A DNA stretch of 17,806 nt from the NCBI GenBank assembly GCA_021815535.1, contig JAKAGL010000019.1, positions 1 to 17,806 on the forward strand, read 5' to 3'. The notes beneath the pieces are model-generated. The model searched no databases. It saw nothing but the letters and a program-made list of their open reading frames with translations, and was not told the origin of the DNA. The DNA is from a bacterium. GTDB taxonomy: Bacteria > Nitrospinota_A > UBA7883 > JACRGQ01. Made by a program: the position numbers and the translations under genes. Below, piece after piece: positions 6,681 through 13,313 of the stretch (within the stretch, counting starts at the first letter, position 1; the number at the start of each line of letters is the position of its first letter).

Positions 6681-7076
6681 ATGTTGAAGAATTACGGGTT
6701 CGGTAAAGTAGTCAAAATGTCATTCACGGATGCGGTTGCAAAAACCAGGGCCGCGCTTCAGGCCAACGCGTGGGGCGTGCTGACCGAAATGGACGTTTGC
6801 CAGATCATGAAGGAAAAAATGAACAAGGATGTGCCCAAGTACCTCATCCTCGGCGTTTGCAATCCTCCGTTTGCCGCGCGGTCGCTGGATGCGGAACCCA
6901 CCATCGGGCTTTTGATGCCGTGCAATTTCGTGGTGCGGGAAGACAAGGCCGGCAAGGTTCATGTGGAAGTGCTGGATGCCAATGCGATACTCGGGCTGAT
7001 AAAAAAGAACCCGAAAATGGCTCAGTTGAAAAAAGAGGTTCTTGCAAGCACCAAGAAGATCCTTAAGGCCATTTAG
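6681..7076 (+). CDS. DUF302 family protein
   Basis: The 131-residue protein is a single DUF302 domain of unknown function. Family landmarks are GVLTEMDV (32-39), YLILGVCNPPFAARSLD (54-70), EPTIGLLMPCNFVV (72-85) and a C-terminal helix ending at 131. Cys60 and Cys81 are the two Cys of the conserved CNPP and PCN motifs, which could bind a ligand or metal or form a disulfide. There is no signal peptide or membrane segment, so it is probably cytosolic. DUF302 genes are often found near sulfur and thiol metabolism genes, but that is family context, not evidence here. The frame is open to 6552, but the strong GGAGGGG ribosome binding site selects the ATG at 6681. It is transcribed alone, divergent from the kinase gene and convergent with the DUF4395 gene. 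Confidence 0.88.
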   Translation: MLKNYGFGKVVKMSFTDAVAKTRAALQANAWGVLTEMDVCQIMKEKMNKDVPKYLILGVCNPPFAARSLDAEPTIGLLMPCNFVVREDKAGKVHVEVLDANAILGLIKKNPKMAQLKKEVLASTKKILKAI

Positions 7077-7085
7077 TTATTTCCC

Positions 7086-7133
7086 GCGCGCAAGCCGCCG
7101 GGAGTGGGCATAACCGCATGACGGCTTGCGCGC
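7086..7133. repeat. 12-bp perfect inverted repeat between convergent DUF302 and DUF4395 genes
   Basis: GCGCGCAAGCCG (7086-7097) and CGGCTTGCGCGC (7122-7133) form a perfect 12-bp stem around a 24-nt loop, starting 10 nt after the DUF302 stop. No U-tract follows on either strand. It probably acts as a shared transcript end or RNA-stabilising hairpin. Confidence 0.65.
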
Positions 7134-7157
7134 CGTTCGGCGTCAGCGCCGTGGTAC

Positions 7158-7607
7158 TCAGCCGTTTGGCTTTGCGGGGGCCGGCGGCTTAATTTTTTTT
7201 ATCCAGTAATACAGCGAGCACCCGGCGCAAAACCCCGTAAAGAGGTTTACCGCGGCCAGCACGATAACCAGCCAGGCAAGCCCCCATCCCGCGTATCCCA
7301 TCCCGGCGTACAGCAATGCGCCTCCGGCCACGGCGCAGGTGGCGCCGGTCCCTTGCGCAAAACGGGGGCCTTCGCGGCTTCCATCCACAATTTTTGGTTT
7401 GGCAAGGTTCAGCGGGATGACACAGTACCGGTAGACCGGATTGAAACCGGGAACCCCGATCATGGTTCCTACCCCCATCACCGCCCCCACCAGCAGCACC
7501 AGCCACGGCTGTCTCAGGAAAAAAGCGGCCAGCAACAGGACAATGATAACGGCCTGATTGGCCTTCATGGCGTTAAGGTCAATCCTGGATCCGTTGGGCT
7601 GTGTCAT
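7158..7607 (-). CDS. DUF4395 family integral membrane protein
   Basis: The 149-residue protein matches the DUF4395 pattern. It has a short polar N-terminus with NQAV (17-20), four hydrophobic segments at about 19-31, 34-51, 85-104 and 109-125, a PRFAQGTGA motif (81-89), and GFCAGC (125-130) giving a Cys127/Cys130 CxxC pair near the end of the last helix. The C-terminus is Lys/Pro-rich and probably cytoplasmic. The function is not established. The CxxC and the frequent occurrence of the family with thioredoxin, rhodanese or thiol genes suggest a redox or sulfur role, which is inference. The ATG is preceded by GGGAG with 7 nt spacing, a normal ribosome binding site. It lies 114 nt downstream of clpB on the same strand and converges on the DUF302 gene. 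Confidence 0.82.
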   Translation of the reverse strand: MTQPNGSRIDLNAMKANQAVIIVLLLAAFFLRQPWLVLLVGAVMGVGTMIGVPGFNPVYRYCVIPLNLAKPKIVDGSREGPRFAQGTGATCAVAGGALLYAGMGYAGWGLAWLVIVLAAVNLFTGFCAGCSLYYWIKKIKPPAPAKPNG

Positions 7608-7721
7608 TTCAGATCTCCCTTGATGGCGCAGTACAGACTAAGCGCTTCGAAAAACACTATTTCAGTTTAACGCATTTTCGCCATCTGCCGGGAAAGGAAA
7701 TGCGGCGGGAGCGGTTGCCGG

Positions 7722-10280
7722 TTAAGCGGTTATCAGCCAACCGTTTTTGTAGTCGATGGTCACGGCGCTGCCGTCGGCGATCTTTCCTTCCACGAAGCGC
7801 AGGGCCAACTCGTCCAGTATTTCGTTCTGGATGACCCGTTTGAGGGGCCGCGCGCCGAACGCCGGGTCGTACCCCGCCACGGCGAGCTGTTCGATGGCGC
7901 GCTTGGTGAGGTGCAGGGAGATCTTCTTTTGCTCCAGCCGTTTCGCCACCCGCTCCACCTGTATCCGGACGATCTCGGCCAGTTCTTCGCGCCCGAGGTG
8001 CTGGAAGATGATGGTGTCGTCAATGCGGTTGAGGAACTCGGGGCGGAAGAGCCGCCGGAGCGCCGCAAATACCTCTTCGCGCTGGCGCTTGGGGTCATCC
8101 CTGAATTCGGCTATCTGCTCGGCCGCGATATTGGAGGTCATTATCAGCACGGTGTTGCGAAAATCGACCGTGCGCCCCTTGCCGTCGGTGAGCCGCCCGT
8201 CGTCCAGCACCTGCAACAGCACGTTGAAGACGTCGGAGTGGGCTTTTTCGATCTCGTCGAACAGCACCACGCTATAGGGGTGGCGGCGCACCGCCTCGGT
8301 GAGTTGGCCCCCTTCCTCGTATCCCACATAGCCGGGGGGCGAGCCTATCAGCCGCGCCACGGCGTGTTTTTCCATGTATTCGCTCATGTCGATGCGGACG
8401 ATATTCCGCTCGTCGTTGAATAAAAATTCCGCCAGCGCCTTTGCCAGCTCGGTTTTTCCCACGCCGGTCGGCCCGAGGAAGATGAAGCTTCCCACCGGCC
8501 GTCCCTCCTCCTGCAAACCGGCGCGGCTGCGGCGCACCGCGTTGCTGACCGCCTTTATGGCCGCTTTTTGGCCGATCACCCGCTGGGTGAGGTGTTCTTC
8601 GAGGTGCGCCAGCTTTTGGCTTTCTTCCGACAGCATCCGGGTGACCGGGATGCCGGTCCAGCGGGAGACAACGGCGGCGATATCCTCTTCCGTCACCTCC
8701 TCGCGGAGGATGGAACGTTTTTTTTGCAGCGCGGCCAGCTTTGTTTGCGTTTCGCGCATCAGTTTTTCCTGTTCGGGGATTTTGGCGTACCGGATCTCGG
8801 CCACTTTTTGCAGCTCGCCGCCCCGCTCGGCTTTTTCGGCCTCGTCTTTCAGTCTGCCGATGGCTTCTTTTGCCCCCTTGATGGTGTCGATGACCTTTTT
8901 TTCGTTCTGCCACTGAAGTTCCACCGTCTTCAACTCCTCAGCGGCCTGCGAAACCTCCTTTTCCAATTCTTGCAGGCGCTTTTTGCTCGCCTCATCGGAT
9001 TCTTTTCTCAGCGCGGCGCTCTCGATCTCCATCTGGCGTATCTTGCGGTCGAGCCGGTCGAGCTCGACGGGACGGCTTTCGAGATCCATCTTGAGGCCGC
9101 TGGCCGCCTCGTCCATCAGGTCGATGGCCTTGTCCGGCAAAAAACGGTCCGTGATATAGCGGGCCGAAAGGTTTGCCGCCGCCACAATGGCGTTATCGCG
9201 GATGCGTACGCCGTGGTGCAGTTCATATTTTTCCTTGATCCCGCGCAGAATGGAGATGGCGTCTTTCACGGACGGTTCGTCGACCATCACCGGCTGGAAG
9301 CGGCGCTCCAGGGCGGCATCTTTTTCAATGTATTTGCGGTACTCCTTCAGCGTGGTTGCGCCGATGGTGTGCAGCTTTCCCCGCGCCAGGGCGGGCTTCA
9401 ACAGGTTGCCCGCATCCATCGAGCCTTCCGCCGCGCCGGCCCCTACGATGGTGTGCAATTCATCGATGAAGAGAATAACTTCCCCCTCGGCTGATTCGAT
9501 CTCTTTGATGACCGCTTTGAGCCGGTCTTCAAACTCGCCACGGTATTTGGTGCCGGCGATGAGCGCCCCCATATCGAGCGAGAGTAACCGTTTGTTTTTG
9601 AGGGAATTGGGAACGTCCCCTTCCACTATTTTACGGGCCAATCCTTCCACGATGGCGGTTTTGCCGGTTCCCGGCTCTCCCACGAGGCAAGGGTTGTTTT
9701 TGGTGCGGCGGCTGAGTATCTGCATCATCCTGCGGATCTCGTCTTCGCGGCCTACCACCGGGTCTATTTTATTTTGGCTTGCCTGACGGGTGAGATCGGC
9801 GGTGTATTTTTCAAGTGCCTGATATTTTCCTTCGGGGTCGGCGTCCGTAACCCGCTGGCTTCCCCTGATGGAGGCCAGTGTTTTCAAAACCTCTTCGCGG
9901 GTGATCTTGAGCAGCTTTTTTACCGAAGGCTGGGCAAGAACCCCCAGCAAGAGATGTTCGGTACTCAGGTATTCATCCCGCAATTGCTCAGCTTCCGATT
10001 CGGCCGCATCCAGCGCCTTTTTGGCCTCGGGGGAAAGGTAGGCCCCTTCCACGCCGGTCACCCGTGGCAGCGACTCCAGGGCGCCTTTTACCTCTCCGGC
10101 GATCTTTTCGGGAGAAACCTCCAGCCGGGTCAGGATATTCGGCACAAGCCCTCCGTCCTGTTTTATGAGGCTAAGGAGTATGTGCAGAGGGGTGACGGCT
10201 TGGTGGGATAAGCTCCCGGCAAGCTGCATTGCCCCTTGTATCGCTTCTGAGGCCTTAATTGTAAATCTGTTAAAATCCAT
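7722..10280 (-). CDS. clpB: ATP-dependent disaggregase ClpB
   Basis: ClpB is the cytosolic Hsp100 chaperone that pulls proteins out of aggregates together with DnaK. The 852-residue protein is full length (E. coli 857). Residues 1-145 are the Clp N domain. The first AAA+ module has Walker A GEPGTGKT (201-208), pore loop KYRGEFE (245-251), Walker B VILFIDE (268-274) and Arg fingers 326-327. The coiled-coil M domain (about 395-525) distinguishes ClpB from ClpA and ClpC. The second module has Walker A GPTGVGKT (603-610), pore loop GYVGYEEGG (650-658), Walker B VVLFDE (671-676) and RPEFLNRID (746-754). No ClpP-binding IGF loop stands out. No Shine-Dalgarno precedes the ATG, and I see neither a CIRCE element nor a good heat-shock sigma promoter. 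Upstream is the AT-rich island. Confidence 0.98.
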   Translation of the reverse strand: MDFNRFTIKASEAIQGAMQLAGSLSHQAVTPLHILLSLIKQDGGLVPNILTRLEVSPEKIAGEVKGALESLPRVTGVEGAYLSPEAKKALDAAESEAEQLRDEYLSTEHLLLGVLAQPSVKKLLKITREEVLKTLASIRGSQRVTDADPEGKYQALEKYTADLTRQASQNKIDPVVGREDEIRRMMQILSRRTKNNPCLVGEPGTGKTAIVEGLARKIVEGDVPNSLKNKRLLSLDMGALIAGTKYRGEFEDRLKAVIKEIESAEGEVILFIDELHTIVGAGAAEGSMDAGNLLKPALARGKLHTIGATTLKEYRKYIEKDAALERRFQPVMVDEPSVKDAISILRGIKEKYELHHGVRIRDNAIVAAANLSARYITDRFLPDKAIDLMDEAASGLKMDLESRPVELDRLDRKIRQMEIESAALRKESDEASKKRLQELEKEVSQAAEELKTVELQWQNEKKVIDTIKGAKEAIGRLKDEAEKAERGGELQKVAEIRYAKIPEQEKLMRETQTKLAALQKKRSILREEVTEEDIAAVVSRWTGIPVTRMLSEESQKLAHLEEHLTQRVIGQKAAIKAVSNAVRRSRAGLQEEGRPVGSFIFLGPTGVGKTELAKALAEFLFNDERNIVRIDMSEYMEKHAVARLIGSPPGYVGYEEGGQLTEAVRRHPYSVVLFDEIEKAHSDVFNVLLQVLDDGRLTDGKGRTVDFRNTVLIMTSNIAAEQIAEFRDDPKRQREEVFAALRRLFRPEFLNRIDDTIIFQHLGREELAEIVRIQVERVAKRLEQKKISLHLTKRAIEQLAVAGYDPAFGARPLKRVIQNEILDELALRFVEGKIADGSAVTIDYKNGWLITA

Positions 10281-10332
10281 GATGTTAATTGGATAAGACG
10301 TACCGAACCCATAATCAATATCTGTCAGCGGA

Positions 10333-10451
10333 AAAATGGCAAAATAAGGCTTGCAACGGTTGACTTATTAGGTGAGTAGTATCCGCTAAAAAACGCTATC
10401 TCGTATTATTAGTAAGTCTTTTTGTATAGTTAATGGGCATTTTGCCATTTT
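10333..10451. repeat. 119-bp segment bounded by 13-bp perfect inverted repeats
   Basis: AAAATGGCAAAAT (10333-10345) is exactly complementary to ATTTTGCCATTTT (10439-10451). The outward and inward flanks do not extend the match and I see no target-site duplication. It could be a decayed miniature element or a regulatory looping site upstream of clpB. Confidence 0.5.
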
Positions 10452-10994
10452 CTTTCACATTGCAAGGCGCTTACGTACCTTTCGGTCAGTAGTTTTATTT
10501 TCCTGATTTATTTCATCATAATTCATGGCTTTTTTCCTTATATTAGTCCACTTTTCGTGGGCAATGGTGAAGGAAACTCCCCTCGAGAAATAGAATCAAA
10601 TGTCGATTTAGAATATGTTGACATATTTCATAAATGCAATGAAGTTATCGTTCGTCGGGAAAAAAAGGCTGGCTTTAATTTGGGGCAATTTCAAAAACCA
10701 AATTAGCCAGATCTTCATAGTTCGGGGATGAGTGTCTGCTTATGGGTTACACCTGGGTACAAATAAATGGCCTATAAGTCTAATATCATATTTCAATTAA
10801 CATATGTTGAGGCAGATAGGGATGAAAATCGGGCTTTAAAGTTCATCCAACCATCCATTGTTGATAATTTTACATATCATCCTAGGCTTTATTTACTGCC
10901 CTTATGGTTAGTTATTATAAATGTTAAAAATATGGTTTTTTTATATTATATATTGGCTTTTATCCCTCTACAGTTGTTCGTAAATTCTTTTTAG
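10434..10994 (+). pseudogene. Possible decayed membrane-protein coding sequence in one frame
   Basis: A single frame runs 187 codons with only two stops (TAG at 10704, TAA at 10764) before its end at 10994. At this base composition I would expect about 13. The first piece (10434-10703, 90 codons) has no ATG, GTG or TTG near its 5' end. It starts hydrophobic (about codons 13-30, one membrane span) and becomes charged, with stretches such as NVDLEYVDIFHKC and EVIVRREKKAG. The last piece (10767-10994, 75 codons from an ATG) has two hydrophobic stretches (about 41-52 and 57-72). I recognise no family and see no ribosome binding site. It may be a pseudogene, two small foreign genes, or chance. Confidence 0.3.
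10660..10710 (-). terminator. Minus-strand intrinsic-terminator-like hairpin about 500 nt past trpD
   Basis: Read on the minus strand, CTGGCTAATTTGG (10710-10698) pairs with CCAAATT...AGCCAG (10683-10669), 13 bp with a 2-nt bulge. Two C and then seven U residues (10666-10660) follow. It could end the trpG-trpD transcript, though it lies within the possible plus-strand coding remnant. Confidence 0.55.
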
Positions 10995-11155
10995 ATTTAC
11001 ATATTTTATGTGAGTTTACGTGTATTGTTAAATGCAAGTATTAACCTGATGCCAATGATTTTATTTAATAGTATACGTTTATGTGATTTAAGTGCCTTAA
11101 AGCTGACCATGTGATAAAGTCTATAAATAATATTTGTTTAATATATATGCTTTTA

Positions 11156-11187
11156 ATGCCATATTATTAACTATATGCCATTATTAA
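11156..11187. repeat. Short imperfect direct repeat downstream of trpD
   Basis: ATGCCATATTATTAA (11156-11170) is repeated as ATGCCATTATTAA (11175-11187) with a 2-base deletion. It lies 25 nt after the trpD stop in very AT-rich sequence, so it may be chance or slippage. Confidence 0.4.
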
Positions 11188-11212
11188 TTTCATAATGTTG
11201 ATAGTGGCGCGG

Positions 11213-12226
11213 TTAATTCGTAATTCGCTTCATCCCTTCCAACTTTTCCAATGCGGCACCAGAGGCGATAGAGGATTTGGCTATTTTAATCCCTTCATTT
11301 AGATCCTTCGCCTTACCTCCAGCCATTATCGCGAAAGCTGAGTTCAGTACTGCGATGTCCATTTTTGGGCCGCTCTTTTCCCCCTTCAGGATTCCGAGGG
11401 TAATTTGTGCGTTGGCTTGCGGGTCCTCCCCTTTTAAATCTGTCGGAGTACAAAAAGAAAAACCATGTTCCCGGGGGTCGAAATCGTAGGTTGTCACATT
11501 TCCGTCTTTCAACTCACTCACCCTGCTCTTGGCCGTGAGCGTCAGTTCATCCAGTCCATCGTGTCCGTGCACCACAAAAACATGCCTTGATCCCAGTCTT
11601 TTCAGTACGTTGGCCAATGGTTCGGTCAGGGTGTCGGAATAAACTCCGATAACCTGGTTTTCTGCCCCGGCCGGATTGGTGAGAGGGCCCAAAAGGTTGA
11701 AGATCGTTCTCACCCCTATTTCCCTCCGCGGGCCGATGGCATATTTCATCGCGCCATGCATCATTGGGGCGAAAAGGAATCCGATGCCGCATTGCCGAAG
11801 GCACTCCTCCACGCGGCTCTGCTCGGCTTCGATGTTGACGCCGAGCGCCTGCAAAAGATCGGCACTTCCCGATTTGCTGGAGACCGATTTGTTCCCATGT
11901 TTCGCCACGATCAATCCAGCCCCCGCCGTGATAAATGCGGCGGTGGTGGAAATGTTGAACGTGCCTGACGAATCGCCGCCGGTGCCGCAGGTATCGACTA
12001 CCGTTTTTCCGGCGGGGGTGTCGATTTTGACCGCTTTTTCCCTCATCACACGCGCCGCGCCGGTGATCTCGTCTACCGTCTCCCCTTTTATCCGAAGCGC
12101 GATGAGGAAGGCGCCGATTTGGGCGGGGGTGGCGGCGCCGGTCATAATCTCTTCCATCACCTGAACCATTTCGGCTTCCGGCAGGTTCTGGCTGGCGATT
12201 ACCTTTGAAATTGCCTCTTTAATCAT
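11213..12226 (-). CDS. trpD: Anthranilate phosphoribosyltransferase TrpD
   Basis: TrpD joins anthranilate and phosphoribosyl pyrophosphate to give phosphoribosyl anthranilate in tryptophan synthesis. The 337-residue protein is full length. An N-terminal helical domain (1-70) is followed by the alpha/beta core with the PRPP-binding DTCGTGGD (78-85), KHGNKSVSS (109-117), the anthranilate-site GPRREIGVRTIFNLLGP (165-181) and the metal-binding Asp226-Glu227 in GLDELT. It is not fused to the TrpG domain, unlike in enteric bacteria. Its ATG overlaps the trpG stop by 4 bases (ATGA), so the two are translationally coupled. The trpC gene that often follows is missing; the AT-rich island begins right after the stop. 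GC content falls toward the 3' end. Confidence 0.97.
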   Translation of the reverse strand: MIKEAISKVIASQNLPEAEMVQVMEEIMTGAATPAQIGAFLIALRIKGETVDEITGAARVMREKAVKIDTPAGKTVVDTCGTGGDSSGTFNISTTAAFITAGAGLIVAKHGNKSVSSKSGSADLLQALGVNIEAEQSRVEECLRQCGIGFLFAPMMHGAMKYAIGPRREIGVRTIFNLLGPLTNPAGAENQVIGVYSDTLTEPLANVLKRLGSRHVFVVHGHDGLDELTLTAKSRVSELKDGNVTTYDFDPREHGFSFCTPTDLKGEDPQANAQITLGILKGEKSGPKMDIAVLNSAFAIMAGGKAKDLNEGIKIAKSSIASGAALEKLEGMKRITN

Positions 12227-12804
12227 GTTTTTGACTCATAAGTGGTCAAAAAGTTGCTTATAATGTTTTTGCCGTGGTCAGTAAGTATGGATTCAGGGTG
12301 GAACTGCACCCCCTCTATCGGCAGTGTTTTATGCCGGACGGCCATGATCTCGTGAAGCTCGTCGTCATAGGCCGATATTTCAAGGTCGTCTGGCAAGCTC
12401 TCCCTCTCGGCCACCAGTGAGTGGTATCGCGTGGCTACAAAGGGGCTGGGAATGTTCGAAAATATGGTTCGGCGGTCGTGAAGGATGTTCGATGTCTTCC
12501 CGTGCATCAGTTTCTGCGCTTTTACGATCTTTCCTCCGAATGCCTGGCAGATTGACTGATGTCCGAGGCAGACCCCCAATATCGGGAATTTTCCTTGCAA
12601 CTGTTCCACCACGGCCAACGAAATGCCGGCCTCGTTCGGGGTGCAGGGGCCGGGGGAGATAACGATGTATTGCGGTTTTAAGGCCACTATATCGGCAATG
12701 GAGATGGCGTCGTTGCGGAAGGTCTCCACTGTCTGCCCCAGTTCCATAAAATATTGGACGAGGTTGTAGGTGAAAGAGTCGTAGTTGTCAATCATCAGTA
12801 ACAT
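12223..12804 (-). CDS. trpG: Anthranilate/aminodeoxychorismate synthase glutaminase subunit TrpG/PabA
   Basis: This class I glutamine amidotransferase releases ammonia from glutamine for TrpE (anthranilate) or PabB (aminodeoxychorismate). The 193-residue protein has IDNYDSFTYNLVQY (5-18), the oxyanion-hole strand SPGPCTPNEAG (50-60), the nucleophile Cys79 in GVCLGHQ, and the rest of the catalytic triad, His169 and Glu171, in QFHPES. Coupling to trpD by a 4-bp ATGA overlap favours the tryptophan role. TrpE is not adjacent, so this may be an amphibolic subunit shared with folate synthesis. No Shine-Dalgarno precedes the ATG; a TAAAAT box ends 6 nt before it. I see no trp leader peptide or attenuator in the gap upstream. 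Confidence 0.95.
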   Translation of the reverse strand: MLLMIDNYDSFTYNLVQYFMELGQTVETFRNDAISIADIVALKPQYIVISPGPCTPNEAGISLAVVEQLQGKFPILGVCLGHQSICQAFGGKIVKAQKLMHGKTSNILHDRRTIFSNIPSPFVATRYHSLVAERESLPDDLEISAYDDELHEIMAVRHKTLPIEGVQFHPESILTDHGKNIISNFLTTYESKT

Positions 12805-12810
12805 GGGTGA

Positions 12811-12816
12811 ATTTTA
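12811..12816 (-). promoter_or_regulatory. Putative -10 box of a leaderless trpG-trpD promoter
   Basis: TAAAAT (5/6 match to TATAAT) on the minus strand ends 6 nt before the trpG ATG, placing the transcription start on the start codon. There is no Shine-Dalgarno, and only a C-rich TTCCCC at about -35. If right, there is no room for a trp attenuator. Confidence 0.5.
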
Positions 12817-12952
12817 CCGCGCGCGGGGCAGAGGGGGGAATATTATTTTTGGTTTTTTGGCCGGGAGTTGATCTCAGGCACTATTTCCGCGCCTGATTTG
12901 GCTTTTAATTCCTGAAAAGAAGCGCCCGGATACAGCAACCGATAATCCCTCT

Positions 12953-12981
12953 TTGTTTCGCGGACAAGGCGGGTCTATAGT
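12953..12981 (+). promoter_or_regulatory. Putative promoter of the small Cys-rich gene
   Basis: TTGTTT (12953-12958), a 17-nt spacer and TATAGT (12976-12981, 5/6 match to TATAAT) would start transcription near 12988. That leaves a leader carrying AAGGAG at 13006-13011. Confidence 0.5.
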
Positions 12982-13024
12982 TGTGCTCATATTTCAGAAC
13001 CGCGCAAGGAGAATGGCAGGGCCG

Positions 13025-13249
13025 ATGACGAAACCAAAAGAGCAGGCGAAGAAGGAGCAGGCTCCCAACTGTCTGCAATGCGTGCATTACCACATCACGT
13101 GGGACGTGAATTTTCCTCACGGCTGCCGCGCGATCGGCTTCAAGAGCAAGCGGCGCCCGCAGCTTGATGTGCTGCAAAATTCGGGCGCGTCCTGCCTCGC
13201 CTTCGTACAACGGCAAAACGCTCCCAGGCCCGGTCCCCTTCAATCATAA
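13025..13249 (+). CDS. Small Cys-rich protein, possible zinc-binding, function unknown
   Basis: The 74-residue protein has a Lys/Glu-rich N-terminus and a compact Cys-containing core: NCLQCVHYHITWD, then PHGCRAIGFKSK, then SGASCLAFVQR. The four Cys (two in CxxC, one in HGC, one near the end) could bind a zinc ion. Homologous small proteins with this CxxC-ITWD-GC-FxSK-SG-C layout occur across bacteria. Some are labelled uracil-DNA glycosylase, but this protein has no glycosylase motifs and is far too short. The start is uncertain. AAGGAG (13006-13011) is only 1 nt from the ATG at 13013, but 13 nt from the ATG at 13025, which I prefer. The frame extends to 12953 without support. It stands alone, divergent from trpG and convergent with the beta-barrel gene. 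Confidence 0.8.
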   Translation: MTKPKEQAKKEQAPNCLQCVHYHITWDVNFPHGCRAIGFKSKRRPQLDVLQNSGASCLAFVQRQNAPRPGPLQS

Positions 13250-13270
13250 CTGAGGGCGGCTTTTCTGAAG

Positions 13271-13310
13271 GGCCCTGTGCGTCCTTCCAGTCCACCCGAA
13301 GCGCAGGGCC
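13271..13310. repeat. Inverted repeat between two convergent genes
   Basis: GGCCCTGTGC (13271-13280) pairs with GCGCAGGGCC (13301-13310), 10 bp with one G-U pair and a 20-nt loop. It lies between the stops at 13249 and 13314. No U-tract follows on either strand. Confidence 0.6.
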
Positions 13311-13313
13311 GGT

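Larger units (their letters stand above)
10281..11212. other. AT-rich island with no confident gene, between clpB and trpD
   Basis: These 932 bases fall to about 25-42% GC in the lines I counted, well below clpB. They hold a 13-bp inverted repeat (10333-10345 and 10439-10451), a minus-strand terminator-like hairpin (10660-10710), a plus-strand frame with few stops (10434-10994), and a short imperfect direct repeat near trpD (11156-11170 and 11175-11187). The clpB promoter should lie at its left end. No transposase, tRNA or integrase is visible. Recent acquisition or relaxed, decaying sequence are both possible. Confidence 0.7.

Noticed and set aside
7608..7721. Sigma-54 promoter in front of the DUF4395 gene
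   Set aside because: A TGGC and TGC occur, but the spacing between GG and GC is wrong for the -24/-12 pattern.
10281..10360. Heat-shock sigma-32 promoter or CIRCE element upstream of clpB
   Set aside because: A GTTGCAA and a GCCATTT are present but the spacing (about 9 nt) is too short, and no TTAGCACTC inverted repeat exists.
12953..13024. Upstream start for the small Cys-rich gene
   Set aside because: The first ATG there overlaps the predicted -35 of the promoter, lacks a ribosome binding site, and adds residues outside the conserved core.
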